DNA of 64,000 nt from Planococcus lenghuensis (GTDB taxonomy: Bacteria > Bacillota > Bacilli > Bacillales_A > Planococcaceae): NCBI RefSeq assembly GCF_001999905.1, contig NZ_CP019640.1, positions 3,018,001 through 3,082,000 of the forward strand. The letters are read 5' to 3'. Numbering within the stretch: the first letter of the stretch is position 1; every line of letters starts with the position of its first letter. The notes beneath the pieces are model-generated. The model saw only the letters and a list, made by a program, of their open reading frames with translations. It ran no database searches and was not told where the DNA came from. Of the stretch, positions 26,964 through 36,904 are shown piece after piece. Both the position numbers and the translations under genes were made by a program.

Positions 26964-27983
26964 ATGCAACACTTGGAACGGGAAATCACAGATCCTGTTT
27001 TGCTCTGTGACACGAAAGGACAGCTGAACCCAAATGCCATTGGATTCGCCCGGAAGCCGCTGATTGAAAGCAATTTACGGGGGCATTTTCTGCGGAAGAA
27101 AAGATGGAATTACTGGTGCATTTTCGGAACTGAAATCGTGTTCTCTGTCACTGTCAGTCATTTTGATTATGCCGCAGCCTGCTCTGTGTATTTCCTGAAT
27201 TACGAAAATCAGCGGTTCTATGAAAAATCTCTTATCCTGCCTTTTGCAAAAAGCATGAAACTGGCACCGAAAGCTTTTGAGGAATACCGCTTTTCCCATG
27301 AAGGACTGATAATTGAATTGATTGAGCGAAAAAATCAAACATTCATGTCAGTTAAAACGCAGGATTTTGACGGGGAACCGCTGCAGGCTGATCTTAAGAT
27401 CGATCACCCAGCTTCACGTGATTCACTGAATGTCGTTATTCCAAGGAACCGCAATCTATTCCAGCTGACCGGCAAGCATCTTAATTTACCCGTTAGCGGC
27501 ATTGTCCGAATCGGAGATCAGCCCTTTACATTCGATCCGGCTGACAGTTTTGCTGTATTGGACTGCAGCCGCGGTGTGTGGCCCCGGGAAACGGCAAAAA
27601 ACTGGGCTGTGGCCTCACAGCTGGTATTCGGTAAAGAAATCGGACTGAATTTTGGCGGCAAGTGGACGGATGGAAGCGGAATGACAGAAAATGCTTTTAT
27701 CGTGGATGGCAGACTGACAAAGATCCATGAAGATGTCTTATTCAATTATGTTAAATCCGATTACACCGCTCCCTGGGAAATACAGACGAAATTCTCAGAT
27801 GATGTCCACCTGACTTTCACGCCTTTTTTCGAACGGACGGCTGAAAGTAATTTACGGCTTCTGAAATCCGAAGTCCATCAGCTGTTCGGCTACTTTAATG
27901 GTTATGTCCGCTATGCGGATGGCCGGAAGCTTAGAATTCGGCAGCTGCTTGGCGCTGTGGAAGAACAGTATGCCAAATGGTAA
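26964..27983 (+). CDS. DUF2804 domain-containing protein
   Basis: 339 aa from ATG 26964, five bases after GAGGTGGT; a GTG at 26955 is in frame. It has the N-terminal block LLCDTKGQLNPNAIGFARKP and the C-terminal LNFGGKWTDGSGMTENAFIVDG plus YFNGYVRYADG that I associate with DUF2804. The family is thought to have a lipocalin-like beta fold; no function is known. It follows degV by about 90 bases and may be co-transcribed. Confidence 0.82.
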   Translation: MQHLEREITDPVLLCDTKGQLNPNAIGFARKPLIESNLRGHFLRKKRWNYWCIFGTEIVFSVTVSHFDYAAACSVYFLNYENQRFYEKSLILPFAKSMKLAPKAFEEYRFSHEGLIIELIERKNQTFMSVKTQDFDGEPLQADLKIDHPASRDSLNVVIPRNRNLFQLTGKHLNLPVSGIVRIGDQPFTFDPADSFAVLDCSRGVWPRETAKNWAVASQLVFGKEIGLNFGGKWTDGSGMTENAFIVDGRLTKIHEDVLFNYVKSDYTAPWEIQTKFSDDVHLTFTPFFERTAESNLRLLKSEVHQLFGYFNGYVRYADGRKLRIRQLLGAVEEQYAKW

Positions 27984-28344
27984 CCAGAAAAGCTGCTGTA
28001 CAACTCGCTCTAATACTAATAAAAGTGGACTGTCCAAAAAGTCTAACCGACATGCTGACACAGCTTTTTTATCCCCCGGCCCGGGTTGCAAAACCGGACG
28101 CTTCCGGAACGGCCACAATCCATCTGAAAAAAAACCAAAAAAAAGCGGGAAGGGGAACAAATTGTCCTCTTTCCGCTTTCTGTATGATCAGGCTGATTCG
28201 TTCGAGCAAAAACAGGACGGCCGAGCGTTTGCGCAGCGAGTGCCGTTTCAAAAAGTTCCGCGGATATGATGAACTGCAAAGCTTTTTGGATACCCTCTTT
28301 CAGGTGCTGGTTAAATTGATTGGCCGGCCGGATTACCGGCACTG
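27984..28344. other. 361-base gap after the DUF2804 gene; no gene recognised
   Basis: The first part holds AAAAGCTG (27988) and CAGCTTTTTT (about 28057), a weak, widely spaced stem, and the phrase ACTGTCCAAAAAGTC, which resembles fragments of common Bacillales intergenic elements. A terminator facing the minus strand is at 28137-28189. The 155 bases between it and the dioxygenase stop have open frames on both strands but no recognisable protein. Confidence 0.5.
28137..28189 (-). terminator. Probable terminator for the kynA transcript
   Basis: Stem of AAAGCGGAAAGAGGAC with a near-complement, small AATT-containing loop, and eight T on the minus strand. It is unusually far (155 bases) from the kynA stop. 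Confidence 0.65.
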
Positions 28345-29169
28345 TCACAGTTCTGTGCGAATGGCCCACAGTTCAGGGAAAAATGATTGATCCAGTACTT
28401 TTTTCAAATAACCGACACCGGAAGAGCCACCGGTGCCCGTCTTGAATCCGATGATCCGTTCGACTGTTTTCATATGCCGGAAACGCCATTGCTGCATCCA
28501 GTCTTCGATGTCGACCAGCTTTTCTGCCAATTGATACAGTTCCCAATAAGTTTCAGTGTTCCGGTAAACCGTTTTCCAGGCACTTTTCACACTATCATCC
28601 GGGCCGTAGGAATCGTCAGTGCGTCGGTTCAGGACAGATGAATTGATAGCAAAACCGCTTCTGCTCAATTTCCGGATGGCTGTATCATACAACCCCGGAG
28701 CATTATATGCAGCAACAAGCCCGCTGTGCAAATCTTCGTCTTTTTCATAAATCTTCAGTACATGCGCCGTTTTATAACCGAGTGCGAATTCAATCAGCCG
28801 GTATTGGTATGACTGAAAACCGCTTGCGTTGCCCAGCGCGTCACGAAATCCCATATATTCAGCAGGCGTCATCGTCGCCAGCACATCCCAGGCTTTAATG
28901 ATCTGCTCCTGAATTTTTGATACCCGCGCCAATTGCTTGAATGCCGGCTGGAGATCATCCTGATCGATGTGCCGGACGGCAGCACGGAGTTCATGCAGAA
29001 TGAGTTTCATCCATAATTCGGAAACCTGATGGATGATGATGAACAACGTTTCATCATGATGACCGCTCAGCCCCTGCTGCGCATCCAGCAGCTTGTCCAA
29101 ATGCAAATACTCGCTGTACGTCATTTCATCTTTAAAATCGGTACGGATGTTTCCATCACGATTGGTCAT
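28345..29169 (-). CDS. kynA: Tryptophan 2,3-dioxygenase
   Basis: 274 aa from ATG 29169 (AAAGG ten bases upstream). Conserved blocks of the heme dioxygenase are clear: [34 protein letters not shown] (about 37-55), [24 protein letters not shown] and [25 protein letters not shown] near the end. It opens the indole ring of tryptophan to N-formylkynurenine. Partner genes kynB and kynU, often adjacent in Bacillales, are not in this window, so the enzyme stands alone here. Confidence 0.95.
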   Translation of the reverse strand: MTNRDGNIRTDFKDEMTYSEYLHLDKLLDAQQGLSGHHDETLFIIIHQVSELWMKLILHELRAAVRHIDQDDLQPAFKQLARVSKIQEQIIKAWDVLATMTPAEYMGFRDALGNASGFQSYQYRLIEFALGYKTAHVLKIYEKDEDLHSGLVAAYNAPGLYDTAIRKLSRSGFAINSSVLNRRTDDSYGPDDSVKSAWKTVYRNTETYWELYQLAEKLVDIEDWMQQWRFRHMKTVERIIGFKTGTGGSSGVGYLKKVLDQSFFPELWAIRTEL

Positions 29170-29323
29170 GCCCTGACAACCTTTCTGTCTCATCTTCGGC
29201 TCGGCTTCTCTTCATCCATTGTACCCTTTTCGACGGGGTACCGGCATCCGCCTTATGATTGATTTGGCGAAAAACGGGAATACGTACTGTAACGAGAATT
29301 GTTTTTTGAAAGGATGAGGATGA

Positions 29324-29818
29324 ATGGGACGGAATAAATACCGGTTCATGGCCGGAATTGCCATCTCCTCTGTCATGGTGCTTGGTGCGTGCGACAGAGG
29401 TGACGTAGTAACTGAACATGTCGGTGATGAGTCGCCGACGCCGGCAAATACACCGGAGGAAGCAGATCCTGCGGGTGGGGTCGATGAGCCGGGCGGCGTT
29501 ACTTTCGGCTTTACTGATTTTGTCGTGGAAGCGGAGTTCGCTGAAGGTGAGGAATTGTACGCGAGCTATGAAGAGGAGCGGGATCAGGTCGTAGCGGAAT
29601 ACAGAAATGACCTGGAAGGCGAGACATTTGAAGGCAACGAAGCGTGGGATGAACTCGAACCCGTCATTGAAGGAATTGAAATCGATCCGGAAACCCCCGA
29701 CGAAGAAGTGATCGCCTCCGTAATGGATGCTTTTGAATTGGGTGACAATGTAACTTCGCTTACGATTTCAGTTACGTATGAAGACGGAACTGACGAAGAG
29801 TATGAACTTGAAGAATAA
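29324..29818 (+). CDS. YusW-like lipoprotein
   Basis: 164 aa. A lipoprotein signal with lipobox VLGAC at about residue 23 is followed by a low-complexity acidic, proline-containing linker and a compact acidic domain (GFTDFVVEAEF ... LTISVTYEDGTDEEYEL) typical of YusW. It is anchored outside the membrane; function unknown. The ATG follows AAAGGATGAGGATGA. It converges with the GNAT gene across a very strong terminator. Confidence 0.8.
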   Translation: MGRNKYRFMAGIAISSVMVLGACDRGDVVTEHVGDESPTPANTPEEADPAGGVDEPGGVTFGFTDFVVEAEFAEGEELYASYEEERDQVVAEYRNDLEGETFEGNEAWDELEPVIEGIEIDPETPDEEVIASVMDAFELGDNVTSLTISVTYEDGTDEEYELEE

Positions 29819-29899
29819 TTGATTCCGGTCGGTCGGCTTATTACTCCTTTTACCGATCGGCCGATCAATACCGATGATTCTGATTCATGTCATTTAAAG

Positions 29900-29951
29900 A
29901 AAAACCAATCCCCGCCGGGCAGCCACTCTGCCCGGCGGGGATTGGTTTTTT
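29900..29951. terminator. Very strong bidirectional terminator
   Basis: Perfect stem of about 23 bp, GC-rich core CCCCGCCGGGCAG / CTGCCCGGCGGGG, loop CCACT, flanked by A and T runs. It serves the YusW-like gene (+) and the GNAT gene (-). Confidence 0.95.
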
Positions 29952-29963
29952 GAACTTTTTCAA

Positions 29964-30812
29964 TCAGCCTGTGCTCTCTGGTTCCCAATAGGCCACCGTT
30001 GTTACGGGTGTAAACCCTGATCGCTCGTATAAGGCAAGCGCTTCATTTTCAGTTTCCACATCAAGCATGACATCCCGCAGTTCCATGCGGGCTGCAAGCT
30101 GCCTGCACCAGTGCAGAAACGCCTTGCCATATCCTTTTCCCTGTTCATCAGGATGGGTGCCAAAAGCTGTCACCCAAAGGTGGCCGTCTTCAGCCAGTGT
30201 AGCAGCGGATGCCACAGCGCGTCCGTCTTTTCGCATAAGCCAAACCTGCCGGGATTCATCCGCCATATTATAGGCGATCACCGGTAGCATGTTTTCATCG
30301 AACGCCGCTGTCAGCACACGCTCTGCTTCCGCCTCTTCTTCGTCAGCCAGCACAACCTCCATCCCGGAAGGAAGCTCGTAATCCCGCAGCAGCGGCGCGG
30401 CTAATTGAATTTCTTTAAAGGCCGGCTTGTATCCGAGGCTTTGAATGAACGCTGCGGCCCCTTCTTCTTCCACACATGCCGCCAATTCTCCTTCCGCCCC
30501 CCGCTGTTTAAGACCGTGACGGATTCCCTCAGCCAGCGCTGCCCCCACCGACTGCCGGCGGATATCCGGCGACACGACGGCTGACCATTCATACTGATCG
30601 AGGTTGACAATATCGATGGCTGTAGCAAATCCTTTCAATTCACCTTCCTCCGTATAAGCCAGCACAGCAAACCCCCGCACATCCGGCAGCCGCCATACGG
30701 AGGCACCGGTGACTGTGCGGTAATCGGTTCCCAGTCCGTCCAGCAGGTTGTTCATATCCCTGTCCGTTTCTTCGCTGAGCGGAAACGATTCAATGGAGAG
30801 TGCCAGTTCCAT
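29964..30812 (-). CDS. GNAT-family N-acetyltransferase with two GNAT halves
   Basis: 282 aa from ATG 30812, after GAGGAAGAGG. The C-terminal half has a clear acetyl-CoA motif (THPDEQGKGYGKAFLHWC, about residues 215-232) and the family-typical NEALALYERSGF. The N-terminal half repeats the fold with a weaker motif (VVSPDIRRQSVGAALAEGI), so this is a tandem-GNAT protein. The substrate cannot be predicted. It is monocistronic. Confidence 0.82.
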   Translation of the reverse strand: MELALSIESFPLSEETDRDMNNLLDGLGTDYRTVTGASVWRLPDVRGFAVLAYTEEGELKGFATAIDIVNLDQYEWSAVVSPDIRRQSVGAALAEGIRHGLKQRGAEGELAACVEEEGAAAFIQSLGYKPAFKEIQLAAPLLRDYELPSGMEVVLADEEEAEAERVLTAAFDENMLPVIAYNMADESRQVWLMRKDGRAVASAATLAEDGHLWVTAFGTHPDEQGKGYGKAFLHWCRQLAARMELRDVMLDVETENEALALYERSGFTPVTTVAYWEPESTG

Positions 30813-30858
30813 CTGCCTCTTCCTCTCTGTTTTTGTTAATCCTATCATATTTCACCGC

Positions 30859-30888
30859 AAAAAAAACCAGCCCCTTCAGGAGCCGGTT
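30859..30888 (-). terminator. Terminator after the ABC exporter operon
   Basis: AACCGGCTCC / GGGGCTGGTT stem with loop TGAA and a T run of six or more. The stop codon of the ABC gene overlaps the foot of the stem. Confidence 0.9.
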
Positions 30889-32710
30889 ATAATTTAGCAT
30901 CTTCCAGCATGGCTGCATAGCGGCCGCCGCTCTCAATCAGCTCCTTCTGTGTGCCGGATTCCACTAATACGCCAAGATCCATGACAAAGACAAGATCCGC
31001 CTGCCGGACCGTATTCAGCCGGTGGGCGATAACAAAGCTTGTCCGGCCTTCCATGAGGCGTTCAAGCGCTTCCTGGATTTTCAGTTCAGTCACGGTATCG
31101 ATGCTGCTTGTCGCTTCGTCAAGAAGCAGAATCACCGGATCTGCCACAAGCGCCCGGGCGATGGACAATAACTGCTTTTGGCCCTGACTGATCATCGCAC
31201 CGTCACCTTCAAGCACGGTATCATATCCGTCCGGCAGTTTTTCGATAAATTCATGGGCATTCGCCTGCTTGGCCGCTTCCATGATTTCTTCGTCCGTTGC
31301 GTCCAGTTTTCCATATCGGATGTTCTCCCGGACGCTCGCTTCGAACAGGAACGGGTCCTGAAGGATGAATGCAATCTGACTGCGCAATGTCTGTCTTGGC
31401 ATGTCAGTGATCGGAATGCCATCCAGCCGGACTTCCCCTTCATTGGCGTCATAAAAACGGGCAAGCAGCTGCATGATGGTTGTCTTGCCGGCACCGGTCG
31501 CCCCGACGAACGCCGCCGTCTGCCCCGGTTCCACCGTAAAGCTGATATCCCGTACGGTCCAGTCTTCTTCCGCTCCTTCGTACTTGAAAGAAACATGATC
31601 AAATTCCACATGACCTTTCAAGACAGCATCCGTGTTTTCCGCCGCGTCGTCCCGCTCCGTCTTTTCGTCCATGATAGCGAATACGCGCTCAGCTCCAGCA
31701 ATCGCTGACAGAACTGTATTAAACTGATTGGCCAAGTCGTTCAGCGGCCGGGTGAACTGCCGGGCATACTCGGTAAAAATGACGATTACACCGATGGTCA
31801 CTTGCCCGTTCAGCGCTAAAATACCGCCGACGCCGGCAACAAGTGCGAAACTTGCGTTATTCAGGAAGTTCATCACTTTCGGTATGAATCCGGCATACGT
31901 CCACGCCCAGAATGCCGTTTGCCGGAGATTACCGCTTTTTTCAGCGAACTCATCCAGCACACGCGGTTCCTGGGAAAACGCCTTGATGATGCTTTGGCCG
32001 GAAATCGTCTCCTCAATATAACCGTTCAGTTCACCAACCGCTTTTTGCTGCTGCTTATAAAGCCGGCTTGTCCGCTTGGTGATCCAGCGCATCGCGATGA
32101 ACATGACCGGAATGATAATAAGCGTCAGCACAGTCAGCAGCGGACTCAGGAATACCATAACCACCGCTGTCCCGACCAATATGAGTACACTTGAGAAAAT
32201 TTGGATCAGAGAACTATTCAATGTCACGCTGACGTTTTCAATATCGTTCGTCATGCGGCTCATCAATTCCCCGTGCTGCCGCTTATCGAAAAAGCTTACC
32301 GGCAATTGCTGCAGATGGCTGAACAGCCGGGTCCGCATACGGTAGACCACCTGCTGGGCAATCCCCACCATCCAATAATTCTGCAGGTAAAGTGAAACCG
32401 ATAAGCCCGCATATACCGCAATCAGCCAAAAGATTATATTTTGCATCCCGCCGAAAGAGCCGGGAACGATATATTCATCAATGATGTAGCCGATCAGGAA
32501 CGGCCCCAGTAATGTGAGCGCTGAGCTAACGACGACCAGGCTCAATACAGCAATCAACAGCATCCGCTGCTCATCCACGAGCCGCCAAATATTGAGAAGC
32601 GTTGATTTCCAGTCATTCGCCCGCTCGGTCTTATTGGCCGGCTTTCCATTCAATTCCTCTTTTTTCAGTACCGGTTCATAGCCGAACGGCCGCCGGATTG
32701 CATCAAACAT
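30887..32710 (-). CDS. ABC exporter half-transporter (YfiC-like, canonical ATP site subunit)
   Basis: 607 aa from ATG 32710; AGGTGA is best spaced for it, though ATG 32716 is also in frame. Six membrane helices (about 40-330) precede one ATPase domain with Walker A GATGAGKTT, a slightly changed signature ISQGQKQLLSIARAL, and Walker B LLLDEATSSID with the catalytic Glu. It overlaps the stop of the upstream partner gene by eight bases, so the two are translationally coupled. Together they fit the heterodimeric YfiB/YfiC exporter class, which pumps drugs or lipids outward; substrate unknown. Confidence 0.88.
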   Translation of the reverse strand: MFDAIRRPFGYEPVLKKEELNGKPANKTERANDWKSTLLNIWRLVDEQRMLLIAVLSLVVVSSALTLLGPFLIGYIIDEYIVPGSFGGMQNIIFWLIAVYAGLSVSLYLQNYWMVGIAQQVVYRMRTRLFSHLQQLPVSFFDKRQHGELMSRMTNDIENVSVTLNSSLIQIFSSVLILVGTAVVMVFLSPLLTVLTLIIIPVMFIAMRWITKRTSRLYKQQQKAVGELNGYIEETISGQSIIKAFSQEPRVLDEFAEKSGNLRQTAFWAWTYAGFIPKVMNFLNNASFALVAGVGGILALNGQVTIGVIVIFTEYARQFTRPLNDLANQFNTVLSAIAGAERVFAIMDEKTERDDAAENTDAVLKGHVEFDHVSFKYEGAEEDWTVRDISFTVEPGQTAAFVGATGAGKTTIMQLLARFYDANEGEVRLDGIPITDMPRQTLRSQIAFILQDPFLFEASVRENIRYGKLDATDEEIMEAAKQANAHEFIEKLPDGYDTVLEGDGAMISQGQKQLLSIARALVADPVILLLDEATSSIDTVTELKIQEALERLMEGRTSFVIAHRLNTVRQADLVFVMDLGVLVESGTQKELIESGGRYAAMLEDAKL

Positions 32711-34430
32711 ACTCATTCACCTCTTCTTCCTGCTGGGAAACCGCAATTTGCCGATACAGTTCGGATGATGCCAGCAATTCCTCATGGGTGCCATATGCGG
32801 TGATTTCACCGTCATCTAAGAGCAGAATGCGGTCCGCTTTCAATGCAGTCCGGACTTTTTGCGTAACGACAAGCATGGTGGCATGTTCCTGTTCAAGCTC
32901 TTCCCAAAGTGCCGCTTCCGTCTTCACGTCCAGCGCGCTGGTCGAGTCATCCAAAATCAGGATGGATGGTTTCCGGACCAGAGCCCGGGCTATCGACAGG
33001 CGCTGCTTCTGCCCGCCGGACAAGTTCACACCTTTTTGTCCGACACGCGTCCCGTATCCTTTCGGAAAACGTTCCACCGTTTCATGGATCTGCGCTTTTT
33101 GGGCAGCCTGGAACAATTCAGGTTCCGCTGCCTGCTCTTTTCCCCAGGACAGGTTATCTGAAATCGTCCCGGTGAATAGCATGGCCTGCTGCGGCACAAT
33201 GCCGATCGTCTGCCGGAGCGACCGGAGTGACCAGTCCCGCACGTCACGGCCGTGAATTTCGATCTGTCCGTCCGTGACATCATAAAAGCGCGGCAGCAGT
33301 TGCAGGAGCGTCGATTTTCCCGAGCCGGTCGCCCCCATGATGGCCAGCTTTTCTTTCGGCCGGATACGGAATGAAACATCCTTCAGCACCGGCACTTGCG
33401 TTCCAGGGTAGGTGAAAGATACATGATCGAACACCACTTCCCCTTCATGCAGCGCTTCATCTGTCCCTTCCGCTTCCTGCTCCCGGACGTCCTCTTCTGT
33501 CAGCACTTCTTTGATCCGGGCGGAAGACGCTTTCGCCCGCGCATAAGCCATAATAATGAATGCGAACATGGAGAATGCGATCGTCATCCGGGTTGCGTAA
33601 TTGATGATGGCTACGAGCTCACCGACTTGGGCGCCGCCGGTTTCAATTCGGCTGGCACCGATCCAGATGACCGCCAAAAGTGACACATTCATCCCGAACA
33701 TGAGCACCGGCAGTACGACTTCCATGATCCGGAACGCCTTTACTGTGTCTGTTTTCAAAAGACCGGCCACTTCATTAAAGCGGCTCGATTCATACTTTCC
33801 GCGCAAATAAGCCTTAATGAGCCGGACAGCCTGCAGATTCTCCTGATTCACCCGGTTCACTTTATCAAGCCGTTTCTGGACCCGCGCGAAAACCGTGACA
33901 CCCTTGCGGACCATGACCACCAGGAAGATAAGCAAAAATGGAAAAAGAATGACCAGATAGACAGCCAGCTCGGCATTGATGACAAATGCCATGATGATGC
34001 TTCCGACTACCAGCAGCGGTGCCCGGAGCATGATTCGGAGACTCATATACAGCACGTTCTGGACCATCGTGATATCGCTGGTCAGGCGTGTGATCAGCCC
34101 GGATGCCGGGAATTTATTGAATGTGGCCAATGAGAAGGATTGAATGCGCCGATAGAGGGCTTCCCGGAGATCAAACCCGAAGCTTTGGGCCGTGTGGGCA
34201 GCGAAAAACGAATTGACGATACCCGCCAGAAAAGCAGTCAGCGCAAACAGCATAAGCGCTGCTCCCCACGCAATGATCGCTTCCCGGTTTCCGCCCACGA
34301 TCCCGTAATCAATGATCCGGGCAATGACAAACGGCTGAAGCAATTCAACCGCAAGCTCAGTCAGCATCAGCAGCAAAGCAATAATGATGAATTTTTTATA
34401 GGGCAAGGCATAAGAAAAAACAGTTTTCAC
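32703..34430 (-). CDS. ABC exporter half-transporter (YfiB-like, degenerate ATP site subunit)
   Basis: 575 aa from GTG 34430, nine bases after AGGAGG; the frame extends to ATG 34451, but the ribosome site lies inside that extension. Membrane domain first, then the ATPase with Walker A GATGSGKST and signature LSGGQKQRLSIARAL. In Walker B the catalytic Glu is replaced: LILDDSTSALD. This is the usual pattern of heterodimeric exporters with one non-hydrolytic site. It is the first gene of the two-gene operon. Confidence 0.88.
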   Translation of the reverse strand: MKTVFSYALPYKKFIIIALLLMLTELAVELLQPFVIARIIDYGIVGGNREAIIAWGAALMLFALTAFLAGIVNSFFAAHTAQSFGFDLREALYRRIQSFSLATFNKFPASGLITRLTSDITMVQNVLYMSLRIMLRAPLLVVGSIIMAFVINAELAVYLVILFPFLLIFLVVMVRKGVTVFARVQKRLDKVNRVNQENLQAVRLIKAYLRGKYESSRFNEVAGLLKTDTVKAFRIMEVVLPVLMFGMNVSLLAVIWIGASRIETGGAQVGELVAIINYATRMTIAFSMFAFIIMAYARAKASSARIKEVLTEEDVREQEAEGTDEALHEGEVVFDHVSFTYPGTQVPVLKDVSFRIRPKEKLAIMGATGSGKSTLLQLLPRFYDVTDGQIEIHGRDVRDWSLRSLRQTIGIVPQQAMLFTGTISDNLSWGKEQAAEPELFQAAQKAQIHETVERFPKGYGTRVGQKGVNLSGGQKQRLSIARALVRKPSILILDDSTSALDVKTEAALWEELEQEHATMLVVTQKVRTALKADRILLLDDGEITAYGTHEELLASSELYRQIAVSQQEEEVNEYV

Positions 34431-34759
34431 GACTGATGGCCTCCTGTTCATTTCGTTACTCGAATTATCTATCTAGTATGCCACATTTCATCGAAGAACT
34501 GTAGTTTCGGAAATCCGAATTTATTAAATTGAAAAAATGAGCCTATCTTTCATGTCAATTCCGGAAACTTCAGAAAGACCAGAACAATCAGCATACACAA
34601 AACAGCGACCTGTCTGCAAAAATCTATTGGAATTCGGATAAAAATTCTGCTTTAAAATAGAAATTAGGGATTTTTGGCAGGTATCTGCCGGAAAAGGATG
34701 ACTGTCCATTCATTTTTATCTATAATAAAACCTAGAACATTCAGAAGGAGCGTCACGTG
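34431..34759. other. Divergent intergenic region, AT-rich
   Basis: 329 bases between the ABC exporter operon and the PAS/GGDEF/EAL gene. Apart from the promoter at 34698-34726 I see no repeat, hairpin or short gene. The stretch 34510-34680 is AT-rich. Confidence 0.5.
34698..34726 (+). promoter_or_regulatory. Sigma-A promoter of the PAS/GGDEF/EAL gene
   Basis: Perfect -10 TATAAT (34721-34726), 17-bp spacer, -35 ATGACT (34698-34703), about 33 bases before the start codon. Confidence 0.6.
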
Positions 34760-36775
34760 ATGAGTGAATGGCAGGAATTATTATCCAGCAACCTTGTATT
34801 TAACCATATTCCGTTCCCGATTATCATTACAGATAAAGACGGCCGTGTTGTCTGGTGCAGCCAGCATGCAGAACGGGCCTTTCATATAAAGCTTGATGAA
34901 GTCAAAGGGGAACTTTACCCGTTTATGCGCCAGGAAAAGGCTGCCCAATTCAAAGCATCGTGGGAAAAGATCCTGCGTAGCCGAAACCCTGTACGATTCG
35001 AGAACATGGAGGTCCATCTCCACGATGGCACGGACACCGTAACGACAATGGTCGCAAAAGCGTTCACTTCCGGAAGCACCCGGTATGTCATGACGCTGTT
35101 TGAATTGGACGAGTTTGAAGAAAGCAATACAGCTTTCCAGGAATTAACGAGCCTGCGGGATGGGTTGAGCGATTCGTTCATGATGCTGTATTTCGATAAG
35201 GATCATCTGATTACATATGCCAACCCGCTGTTTTTGAAAACGAGCAAATGGACCCCGAAACGGATCATCGGGCGTCCGGTTTGGCAAATGTTCGCCGATA
35301 CACCTGAAGACCGACAATTTGTCGAATCCATCCTTAATACGCTTGAAAGCGGTAAGACGTGGACAGGTGAAGCCAGAAAAATGAAAAAAGACGGTGAGAG
35401 CTACTGGGTGAACTTAACCGCAATTCCCATGGCGCTACCGGAAGAAGAAAAGTATTACATGTTTCTCGCCCGGGATATTACGAAGATTAAGCAGTTTCAG
35501 GACCATTTGGAAGAAGTGGCTTTCATCGACCCGGTCACCGGCCTTGAAAACCGGCACCGCCTTGAGCAGATCGTGAATAATGCCATTCAGGATGGCCGGC
35601 ATTTTTCCTTCGTTTACTTGAATATCGATCAGTTCTACACACTGACGGATGTCTCCGATCCCGATGTCGAAAACGAATTGCTGACGGAATTCACGAATAG
35701 GTTACGGATGTATTTTTCGGACACTGCCATCACCCGGACAGGCATTCATGAGTTCGCACTCGTCACCCCGCTCAGCGACTGGTTCATTGAAGGGTTCGTC
35801 CCGTACTTGCGGCAGCATCCGATCTACATACGGGGAACCGCGATTCCGATCACCATCAGCGGTTCGATCACCCGCTATCCGGAAGACCAGCAATCGTTCG
35901 TGCATTTGATGAAAGCTTCCCATGTAACGATCGATAAAGTGAAGAGCCAGGGCGGCGGCAGCATTGCCGCATTGTCTCCGGACGATCACGGGCGACTTAA
36001 CCGGAAAGCCCTCATTGAGAAACGGTTGATGCATGCCTTGGACCGCAATAATATGCAAGTGCTGTATCAGCCGCAGGTTGATATCCTGACCGGACGCATC
36101 ACCGGCGCTGAAGCGCTCGTCCGCTGGCGTGATGAAGAAGCCGGGATTGTGTCCCCGGAAGAATTGATTCCGATTGCTGAAGAGACAGGGCTTATCCATG
36201 ACATCGGCCTGTTCGTCCTTGAGAGTGTCTGCCAGCAAATGAAAGACTGGGCAACCCGCGGCATCAACCTTCACGTCAGTATCAATTCATCTGTCCGGGA
36301 ATTCCGCGATAAAGATATGGCCAGTCTTATCCAGGAACATCTTGATCAGAATAATTGCCGGCCGGATCAGCTGACTGTGGAGATAACGGAAAAATTTGCG
36401 CTTGAAGCTGAAGCTGAACGTTCAATCATCCGGCAGATGATGCTGCTCCAGCAGAGCGGTGTAACTTTCGCCCTTGATGATTTCGGTACCGGATATGCCT
36501 CATTCCGCTATATGCAGCTGCTGCCGATTTCTGAACTCAAGATCGATAAACAATTCATCCAGTCACTGAGCCAACAGGAAAAAATGCCGAAACTGGTCAG
36601 CGGCATGATTCAATTCGGAAAATCGATGGACTTCCGGGTCATCGCGGAAGGCGTTGAGACGAACGAACAATTCGAAGTCCTCCGCACGCTCGGCTGCGAT
36701 GTAACGCAAGGCTACCTGTCGGGTCATCCGGTGGAAGCCGCCGAACTGGAAAGATGGCTGAAATCAGCTGATTGA
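34760..36775 (+). CDS. PAS-PAS-GGDEF-EAL protein, probable c-di-GMP phosphodiesterase
   Basis: 671 aa from ATG 34760; GTG 34757 is an equal alternative. Two PAS domains lie at about 10-115 and 135-250 (the second with YWVNLTAIPM). The GGDEF domain at about 260-400 is degenerate: the signature reads TGIHEF instead of GGDEF, so cyclase activity is unlikely. The EAL domain at about 415-665 keeps the key residues: EALVRW, SINSS, VEITE, DDFGTGYAS, KIDKQFI and EGVET. It should cleave cyclic di-GMP in response to a signal sensed by PAS; no membrane segment is seen. A terminator follows. Confidence 0.9.
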   Translation: MSEWQELLSSNLVFNHIPFPIIITDKDGRVVWCSQHAERAFHIKLDEVKGELYPFMRQEKAAQFKASWEKILRSRNPVRFENMEVHLHDGTDTVTTMVAKAFTSGSTRYVMTLFELDEFEESNTAFQELTSLRDGLSDSFMMLYFDKDHLITYANPLFLKTSKWTPKRIIGRPVWQMFADTPEDRQFVESILNTLESGKTWTGEARKMKKDGESYWVNLTAIPMALPEEEKYYMFLARDITKIKQFQDHLEEVAFIDPVTGLENRHRLEQIVNNAIQDGRHFSFVYLNIDQFYTLTDVSDPDVENELLTEFTNRLRMYFSDTAITRTGIHEFALVTPLSDWFIEGFVPYLRQHPIYIRGTAIPITISGSITRYPEDQQSFVHLMKASHVTIDKVKSQGGGSIAALSPDDHGRLNRKALIEKRLMHALDRNNMQVLYQPQVDILTGRITGAEALVRWRDEEAGIVSPEELIPIAEETGLIHDIGLFVLESVCQQMKDWATRGINLHVSINSSVREFRDKDMASLIQEHLDQNNCRPDQLTVEITEKFALEAEAERSIIRQMMLLQQSGVTFALDDFGTGYASFRYMQLLPISELKIDKQFIQSLSQQEKMPKLVSGMIQFGKSMDFRVIAEGVETNEQFEVLRTLGCDVTQGYLSGHPVEAAELERWLKSAD

Positions 36776-36791
36776 TAAGTGAATCAAATAC

Positions 36792-36831
36792 AAAAAGGCG
36801 CTTCCCGAACGAATGGGAAGCGCCTTTTTTT
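36792..36831 (+). terminator. Terminator after the GGDEF/EAL gene
   Basis: Perfect stem AAAAAGGCGCTTCCC / GGGAAGCGCCTTTTT with an 8-base loop and seven T. Confidence 0.95.
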
Positions 36832-36904
36832 GATCCAGTCTTATATTACACCACTTTACAAGTTATGAAAAAGCTCTCCACCCAGCGCTATTCCTAGTCA
36901 AAAG

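Noticed and set aside
27984-28344. Transposase remnant between the DUF2804 gene and kynA
   Set aside because: No terminal inverted repeats, no recognisable transposase motif in any frame; only short phrases common in Bacillales spacers.
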